A DNA stretch of 64,000 nt, taken from Methanosarcina sp. ERenArc_MAG2. Its GTDB lineage: Archaea; Halobacteriota; Methanosarcinia; Methanosarcinales; Methanosarcinaceae. Below the pieces are notes generated by a model. It was not told the DNA's origin, searched no databases, and saw only the letters and a program-made list of their open reading frames with translations. The DNA is taken from assembly GCA_023955635.1 (NCBI GenBank), contig JAMXHR010000016.1, positions 1 to 64,000 of the forward strand, written 5' to 3'. This document shows, piece after piece, positions 57,564-64,000 of this stretch. The position numbers were made by a program, and so were the translations under genes. Position 1 is the stretch's first letter; each line of letters opens with the position of its first letter.

Positions 57564-58973
57564 TCATTTTTCTTTTAAATATTCATCAATTGCCTTTGCT
57601 GCTTTTTTGCCTGCACCCATTGCACTGATCACGGTTGCTGCACCTGTAACCACATCTCCGCCTGCAAAGACGCCGCACTTGGATGTTGCCCCGGTTTCCT
57701 CGTCTGCAACTACAGTGCCCCTGTTGTTCTGCTCAAGGCCTTCCGAACCTTTGAAGATAATCGGGTTCGGAGAAGTGCCGATTGCAATAACCACAACATC
57801 TGCAGGGATTGTAAATTCCGAGCCATCTACAGGGACAGGGCTTCTTCTACCGGATTTGTCGGGTTCGCCAAGTTCCATTTTGACGCATTCTACGGCTGTA
57901 ACATTGAACTTCTCGTCGCCGAGGATGCGGACAGGGTTTGTAAGGAGCCTGAAAATTATGCCTTCTTCTTTAGCATGCTCGATTTCTTCCCTGCGGGCTG
58001 GCATTTCGTCTTCCCCGCGACGGTAGACTATGCTGACCTCGTCGGCACCCAGGCGGAGAGCAGAGCGGGCTGAGTCCATTGCTACGTTTCCGCCTCCAAC
58101 CACGACAACGTGATTCCCGCGCCTGACTCTGGTTTCATAGAGGGGGTCATAAGCTTTCATGAGATTTACGCGGGTCAGGAACTCGTTTGCGGAATATACG
58201 CCGTTGAAGTTTTCTCCCGGGATTCCCATAAAGCTTGGGAGGCCTGCGCCCGTGCCAAGGAAAACCGCGTCGAACTCATCACAGAGCTCGTCTAAGGTTT
58301 TGATTCTGCCGATTATATAGTTGGGCCTGAACTCGACCCCGAGCTGCTTAATATATTCGACTTCCTGCCGCACAATTTCTTTTGGCAGCCTGAACTCGGG
58401 GATGCCGTAACTCAGCACCCCGCCTGCTTTATGCAGGGACTCAAAAATTGTCACTTTGTGGCCTAGTTTTGCGAGGTCTGCTGCGGCAGTAAGACCTGCA
58501 GGCCCTGAGCCTACAACAGCTACTGTCTTTCCCGTGGGCTCTGGGATTTCAGGAACCTTTACGCCTTTCTGGTGCTCATAATCGGCACAGAAACGTTCGA
58601 GTCTGCCTATAGCCACAGGCTGTCCTTTCTTTCCGAGTACGCAGAGAGCTTCGCACTGAGTTTCCTGAGGGCAGACGCGGCCGCAGATGGCAGGAAGGGC
58701 ATTTGTGCCTTTAATCTTCTCGATCGCGCCTGCAAAATCTTCCTCGCAGACCAGCTTGATAAAACCCGGAATATCCACATTCACAGGGCAGCCTTCGACA
58801 CACTTAGGGTCTTTGCAGGAGAGACAGCGGGAGGCCTCGGTAAGAGCGTCTTCTTTCCTGTAGCCGAGAGTTACTTCGTTAAAATTCATTCTGCGAACGT
58901 CAGCAGGCTGTTCGGGCATGGGGGTTCTTTCTTTCTTTGCTTTTCCTGTTTTTTCGTCGTGTAATTCTTGCAT
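57564..58973 (-). CDS. SudA/GltA-like flavoprotein, large subunit of an NfnAB-type complex
   Basis: A 469-residue homologue of the glutamate synthase small subunit. The N-terminus has two Cys clusters (CLSCKDPKCVEGCPVN and CGRVCPQETQCEALC) for 4Fe-4S centres, then VVGSGPAGLTAAADLAKLG for FAD and VVVGGGNVAMDSARSALRLG for NAD(P)H. With the SudB gene directly upstream it probably forms the SudAB or NfnAB complex that exchanges electrons among ferredoxin, NADPH and NADH. Since methanogens use F420, the physiological partner is unsure. Glutamate synthase function alone is less likely with this partner. Confidence 0.85.
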   Translation of the reverse strand: MQELHDEKTGKAKKERTPMPEQPADVRRMNFNEVTLGYRKEDALTEASRCLSCKDPKCVEGCPVNVDIPGFIKLVCEEDFAGAIEKIKGTNALPAICGRVCPQETQCEALCVLGKKGQPVAIGRLERFCADYEHQKGVKVPEIPEPTGKTVAVVGSGPAGLTAAADLAKLGHKVTIFESLHKAGGVLSYGIPEFRLPKEIVRQEVEYIKQLGVEFRPNYIIGRIKTLDELCDEFDAVFLGTGAGLPSFMGIPGENFNGVYSANEFLTRVNLMKAYDPLYETRVRRGNHVVVVGGGNVAMDSARSALRLGADEVSIVYRRGEDEMPARREEIEHAKEEGIIFRLLTNPVRILGDEKFNVTAVECVKMELGEPDKSGRRSPVPVDGSEFTIPADVVVIAIGTSPNPIIFKGSEGLEQNNRGTVVADEETGATSKCGVFAGGDVVTGAATVISAMGAGKKAAKAIDEYLKEK

Positions 58974-58989
58974 TTTTCATCCCCTCCTT

Positions 58990-59834
58990 TCAGTGCAGTC
59001 CGCACCTGCATTCCTCTTCATACTTTTCCACGGCTTTTGTCTCTTCGCCGCGGTACATTGCAAGCCTGTTCATGAGTTCTACAAAATCAACTTTCCGTGC
59101 GTCAAATTCAGGCCCGTCAACGCAGGTAAATTTCGTTTTTCCGTCAACTGTAACCCTGCAGCCCCCGCACATGCCGGTCCCGTCCACCATAATGGAATTA
59201 AGACTGACCAGGATTTCAACATCATAGGGAAAAGCTACTCCAGCCCCAACCTTCATCATGATTGGTGGTCCGATTATTACAACCCTTGAAACCTTTTCGC
59301 CGCTGTCCAGAATCCTTTTCATAATATCGGTCACAAATCCGTGATGTCCTTTTGACCCGTCATCGGTTGCGATATACAGTTCGGTACTGGCTTTTCCCAT
59401 TTCGTCTTCAAGGATGAGAAGGTCTTTGTTCCGGGCTCCTATAATGGAAATTACCCGGTTGCCTGCTTTAGTATAAGCTTTTGCCTGGGGGTAAATAGGG
59501 GCAACTCCTACTCCTCCCCCTACAAGAATAACAGTGCCGAGTTTCCTGATATCGGCAGGAGTCCCAAGCGGTCCGACAAAATCTTCCAGAGATTCCCCTT
59601 CGGAAAGCTTTGCAAGCTGTTTTGTAGTCTTGCCCATCTCCTGGAATACCACAGTTACCGTGCCTGTGTCTTTTTCAAAATCGGTAATTGTGAGGGGAAT
59701 CCTCTCCCCCTTTCATCAATTCTGAGGATTATGAACTGTCCGGCTTTCGCAGCTTTTGCCACGTCAGGGGCATCTATGACCATCCTGTGCACCGACGGAG
59801 CGATTTCTTCCTTTTTCAGTATTTTATATGCCAT
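58990..59834 (-). CDS. SudB/NfnA-like FAD and [2Fe-2S] subunit, frameshifted
   Basis: The small subunit of the pair: an N-terminal FAD barrel (KEEIAPSVHRMVIDAPDVA), the NAD-binding half (VILVGGGVGVAPIYPQAKAY) and a C-terminal GMCGGCRVTVDGKTKFTC iron-sulfur cluster. The frame breaks at a five-C run (59706-59710); one added base restores ERIPLTITDFEKDTGTVTVV and gives 281 residues, the family length. It ends 16 bp before sudA, on the same strand. Confidence 0.87.
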
Positions 59835-60411
59835 GGGATCACATTTTCCTTAGTAAAAGCGTGTTTTTGAGCAAATGAATAGGTAAATTTTGATGTAGCG
59901 GATTTGCAAGGGTTTTTTCCTCCCGGGCTTTTCCTCCCGGGCGTTCTCCTTATACTGATTAATTGGATATATATTCTCCCAAATAATTTTAATGATTTTG
60001 TCTGTCTGGATCATTTTTTGTTAATTCTAAATGCCAGCTCTTTCGACACTCCTATCTTAAAAAGAGCCTGAGTATTCTTCAACTTTTTGACCATGGTTAC
60101 AATAATTTTATAAATCTAGTGGGTATAATAAATTTAGGGGTAAACCCTCGACAAGGTTCAATCCGGAGTTGGATTAGTGGAAAGGGGGATAAAGCAGAGA
60201 TAGTACTAACGATAGCCATATCTTATAACCAGATTTCATAACCAGATCTTATAGCCACATCTGAACTTGAAAGCTTAAAACTTTTGCCGGAAAGGGATAT
60301 TCGTCTACTATATAATGTTATGGAGGGCGGGATAATTTCTTTCTGGCAGCCGGATTAAGATAAAAACGTAATGGAAATAAGTTTTACATGCTATATATGG
60401 AGGTTAAATAA
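59835..60411. other. Divergent promoter region
   Basis: About 580 bp between the Sud genes and the small protein gene, which are divergent. A repeat of ATAACCAGATTTCATAACC-like units at 60218-60250 and a TATA-like GGTATAATAAATTTAG (60122-60137) are visible. No ORF is supported. Confidence 0.4.
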
Positions 60412-60552
60412 ATGCCGGAAGAAAGAAGAGAAGGTCAAAAGGGAGAAAAATTAGAGAAAGAAGAAGGGGAAGAAGTAGCTGACGTCGATCCGATCCATCC
60501 GACCGAAGCGCGTGGCGGCAAGAAGAGATCGCTCCTTGATACCTGCAAATAA
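60412..60552 (+). CDS. 46-aa charged small protein with Gly-Gly and C-terminal Cys
   Basis: A strong GGAGGT site lies 8 nt before the ATG, which supports translation. The first 30 residues are highly charged (EERREGQKGEKLEKEEGEE), then VADVDPIHPTEARGG, then a basic end KKRSLLDTCK with a single cysteine. The acidic front, Gly-Gly and short basic end recall a leader and core, but no maturation enzyme is near. It may be a small regulatory protein, as reported for Methanosarcina in general. Confidence 0.65.
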   Translation: MPEERREGQKGEKLEKEEGEEVADVDPIHPTEARGGKKRSLLDTCK

Positions 60553-60967
60553 TCTATTATTTTTAATCTGTTATTTTTAATCTATTATTTTTTTATTTTT
60601 TTGGCCGCAATGAATTGAAAATCCGGAATATGGAAGTCGTTCTGGAAGAAGTTGTTCATGGTGCAGAAAGCTGATATAGAATCTTCTGATCCGATGAAAA
60701 AAGCGCGGCAGCAGGAAAAAACTTCTCGTAAGCTGTGATATACGATGAGGCAGAAAAAAGCCTTTTTGGGAAAAAGAGATAAAGCCCTGAATCTTTTTCG
60801 GTATCCACGGTGAGGCATCATAAAAAGTCTGAAATAGTGATTTTCTTCTATTTTCTTCTATTCATTTCTCTTCTTTTCTATTCTCTTCTCTTCTATTTTC
60901 TTGTCTCTTTATTTTCGCTATTGTTTTCGCAACTTTTACATTGAGATATACACATATCAATATAATT

Positions 60968-61093
60968 ATGCTTGAGAATAAAGTGAGATTTTCTAAAGCC
61001 CTTGCAGATGGAACCAGGTTTACCATCCTCTGTTATTTGCTGGAGCACAGTTACTGTACCTGTGATTTTAAATTAAAAACATCAGTTGAATAA
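60968..61093 (+). pseudogene. Truncated ArsR-type regulator
   Basis: The first 34 residues, MLENKVRFSKALADGTRFTI followed by LCYLLEHSYCTCDF, match the start of an ArsR winged helix. The recognition helix and wing are missing, and the frame runs into unrelated sequence and a stop at 61091. A deletion is likely, since no continuation is found in other frames downstream. Confidence 0.6.
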
Positions 61094-61143
61094 TCATGTC
61101 AATAAAAATGAATTTGAAGATATGGATCCTAAACTAATACTCT

Positions 61144-61207
61144 CTGACTTCAATACTTTCTGACTTCAATATTTTCTGACTTCAACACTTTCTGACTTCA
61201 ACACTTT
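61144..61207. repeat. Four tandem copies of a 16-bp unit
   Basis: CTGACTTCAATACTTT is repeated four times without gaps, with changes at only two positions between copies. It lies 150 bp upstream of the manC start and just behind the ArsR relic. It could be a regulator binding array or simple slippage. Confidence 0.75.
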
Positions 61208-61356
61208 ATTGGGCAAAGATTATTTAATAACGTTTTTTATATATGCTCTAACCTTGTGTTTTTCAGCGTATCTGTAACCTCTTTATTTCAAAATTGATCT
61301 TATACGCCCTGAACGACATTTAAGATTACATTCGTTTTACCACTATCTAAAAGGAG

Positions 61357-62733
61357 ATGGCACGCATAAAATCGATAATTCTTGCAGGTGGCTCAGGAAC
61401 GCGACTCTGGCCTCTAAGCCGGGAAATGTATCCCAAGCAATTTTTAAAGTTTGGCAGCACGTCTCTTTTCCAGGAAACCGTTATCCGGTGCCTTGAAATT
61501 TCTGATATTTCAGAAATTTTTGTTGTAACGAACGAAGCTCAGAAATTTTTCGTAATCGGGCAGATCAAGGAAATCGGGTACTCGATCCCTGCAGAGAATG
61601 TTTTAATTGAGCCAGAAGGCAAGAATACACTTCCAGCAATCTTCTTCGGAATGAAAGAGATTGAAAAGAAATTTGGAAAATCCATAGTAGGAGTATTTTC
61701 TTCAGATCATGTCCTTGACAGAGCTGCAATGAAGACGATTTCTTCGGCTGAAAAGCTGACTTCGGATTATCTGGTCACCTTCGGAGTTGTACCTGTTTTT
61801 CCTCATACCGGGTACGGTTATATTAAAATATCGGAAGTCTGTGGACCGGGTTACAGAGTTTCGGACTTTAGAGAAAAGCCGGATTTGGAAACTGCGGAAA
61901 AATACATTCAAGAAGGCTGTCTCTGGAATAGCGGTATGTTTCTTTTCGAGACAGGGCTTTTCTTTGAGGAAGTTAAGAAACACACACCGTCTGTTTTCGC
62001 CTGTTTTGAGAACGGAAAGGACATTAATGAGATTTATGCAGAGGTGGAGAGGATTTCCATTGACTATGGAATTATGGAAAAGTCAGATAGAGTAGCAGTT
62101 GTAAAGCTGGACCAGAAATGGAGCGATCTTGGAAATTTTGAGGCAATCTACGATGAGTTCGAAAAAGACTCCGTAGGAAACGCAATCCACGAATGTGATC
62201 CTTTGCTGCTCAACTCTGCTGGAAATCTCGTATATTCAAAGTGCGGTAAAATTGTTTCACTCATCGATGTTAAGGACATGGTCATTGTCGATACCAGCGA
62301 TGCTCTGTTAGTCTGCCCTAAATCCAGCAGCCAGAAGGTGAAGGAAATTGTCACAGAGCTTAAAGACAGGAAAGATGAAAGAGCATATATAGGGCAGACA
62401 GTCTACAGGCCCTGGGGTTCGTACACCTTACTTGAAGCCTCTCCCGAGCATAAAATCAAAAATATCACTGTGCTTCCGGATCATAAGTTAAGCCTCCAGC
62501 TTCATTACCACAGGAGTGAACACTGGGTGGTCGTAAAAGGCATGGCGTGTGTGGAAGTGAGCGGACAGCAGTTTTTCCTGAGACCTGGAGAAAGTACTTT
62601 TATCAGCGCAGGAGAGAGACACAGGTTGTCCAATCCCGGGAAAATTCCGCTTGAGATTATTGAAGTGCAGCTAGGAGAACTTGTGGACGAAGCAGATATT
62701 ATCAGGTTTGATGATGTATACGGGAGAAACTGA
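61357..62733 (+). CDS. manC: Mannose-1-phosphate guanylyltransferase / mannose-6-phosphate isomerase
   Basis: A bifunctional type II enzyme that makes GDP-mannose. The nucleotidyltransferase has ILAGGSGTRLWPLSRE (nucleotide-binding signature), FSSDHVLD and the FREKPD motif at about 170. The C-terminal 110 residues are the cupin isomerase with LQLHYHRSEHWVVVKG (metal histidines) and RPGESTFISAGERHR. Length 458 is normal. The AAGGAG sequence touches the ATG at 61357, so the true start could be slightly different. It heads the gmd-fcl gene series. Confidence 0.93.
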   Translation: MARIKSIILAGGSGTRLWPLSREMYPKQFLKFGSTSLFQETVIRCLEISDISEIFVVTNEAQKFFVIGQIKEIGYSIPAENVLIEPEGKNTLPAIFFGMKEIEKKFGKSIVGVFSSDHVLDRAAMKTISSAEKLTSDYLVTFGVVPVFPHTGYGYIKISEVCGPGYRVSDFREKPDLETAEKYIQEGCLWNSGMFLFETGLFFEEVKKHTPSVFACFENGKDINEIYAEVERISIDYGIMEKSDRVAVVKLDQKWSDLGNFEAIYDEFEKDSVGNAIHECDPLLLNSAGNLVYSKCGKIVSLIDVKDMVIVDTSDALLVCPKSSSQKVKEIVTELKDRKDERAYIGQTVYRPWGSYTLLEASPEHKIKNITVLPDHKLSLQLHYHRSEHWVVVKGMACVEVSGQQFFLRPGESTFISAGERHRLSNPGKIPLEIIEVQLGELVDEADIIRFDDVYGRN

Positions 62734-62822
62734 AAAATATTTAGGAGCTGAAGTTTGAATCAAATCTTGATAATATTTTTATGTTTGAGCTTTGTATTAA
62801 GTGTCAATATCAGGGAAATAGC

Positions 62823-63876
<1,054 letters not shown>

Positions 63877-63891
63877 AGTAAAGGTGGTTAT

Positions 63892-64000
63892 GTGGATAAA
63901 ATGTCAAAAATTTACTTAGCTGGCCACAGAGGCCTTGTGGGTTCAGCCCTTAAAAGAAAGCTTGAGTCAAAAGGCTACAACAATCTCATTTTCCGCACAC
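63892..64000 (+). CDS. fcl: GDP-L-fucose synthase-like, N-terminal fragment
   Basis: SKIYLAGHRGLVGSALKRKL is the NADP-binding start of the epimerase/reductase that follows Gmd in GDP-fucose synthesis. The GTG at 63892 is well spaced from AAGGTGG; the ATG at 63901 is the alternative. The gene runs off the right edge. Confidence 0.85.
   Translation, partial: MDKMSKIYLAGHRGLVGSALKRKLESKGYNNLIFRT

Larger units (their letters stand above)
60553..61356. other. Gap with ArsR relic, pyrimidine tract and tandem repeats
   Basis: Contains the truncated regulator (60968), a long pyrimidine tract of TTTTCTTCTA-like units (60840-60925) and the four-copy 16-bp repeat (61144). The last 150 bp must hold the promoter of the sugar-nucleotide genes. 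No other gene is supported. Confidence 0.45.

Noticed and set aside
60585..60821. 78-codon minus-strand frame after the small protein gene
   Set aside because: No start signal or recognisable pattern; the region looks non-coding.

Overview
The window reads as a Methanosarcina-type methanogenic archaeon, close to M. mazei or M. acetivorans in its core genes. It carries the carbon monoxide dehydrogenase/acetyl-CoA synthase operon in the order cdhA-cdhB-cdhC-ATPase-cdhD, a methanogenesis marker protein, prefoldin beta, AT-rich intergenic DNA and Shine-Dalgarno sites of the GGAGG type. This is inference from gene content; no database was consulted.

Layout. 1-5.5 kb: cdh operon on the minus strand, preceded by a 1.7 kb non-coding stretch that holds its promoter and leader and a MITE-like repeat. 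7.2-16.2 kb: chromosomal genes (rhomboid protease, NYN nuclease, methanogenesis marker 12, ACT-domain protein, phenylacetate-CoA ligase-like enzyme, DHH phosphoesterase, prefoldin beta, M42 aminopeptidase). 16.35-43.86 kb: an accessory island. Its ends carry an identical 15-bp direct repeat (16353-16367 and 43848-43862), and a tyrosine integrase sits just inside the right copy. The island holds a type I restriction-modification operon with two extra ORFs, a type I-E CRISPR-Cas locus controlled by a Csa3-like regulator and lacking cas1/cas2, a 15-repeat array plus a relic array, and a replication module (iteron-like origin, family A DNA polymerase, primase-polymerase/DUF927 protein, small ORFs, AbrB-like regulator). 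44-50 kb: branched-chain amino acid genes cimA-ilvB-ilvN-ilvC, a nitroreductase and tRNA-Arg(CCG). 50-57 kb: a second accessory stretch with a RelE-type toxin pair, a MITE, repeat-rich exported proteins, a VOC protein and a Shedu-like defence nuclease. 57.5-64 kb: SudAB/NfnAB-like flavoprotein pair, a 46-aa small protein, a truncated ArsR gene and nucleotide-sugar genes manC, gmd and fcl.

How the genes work together. CdhABCDE make or cleave acetyl-CoA. CimA with IlvB/N/C supplies 2-oxobutyrate and isoleucine/valine. ManC-Gmd-Fcl leads from mannose-1-phosphate to GDP-fucose-type sugars for the cell surface. In the island, restriction, CRISPR interference and Shedu nearby form a defence-rich neighbourhood beside a replicon-like core.

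Data quality. At least eleven otherwise convincing genes are broken by frameshifts, nearly all repaired by adding one base, usually in a homopolymer run. They include housekeeping genes such as cdhB. The simplest reading is systematic homopolymer under-calling in this assembly, so I annotate these genes as full-length CDSs and state where the break lies.
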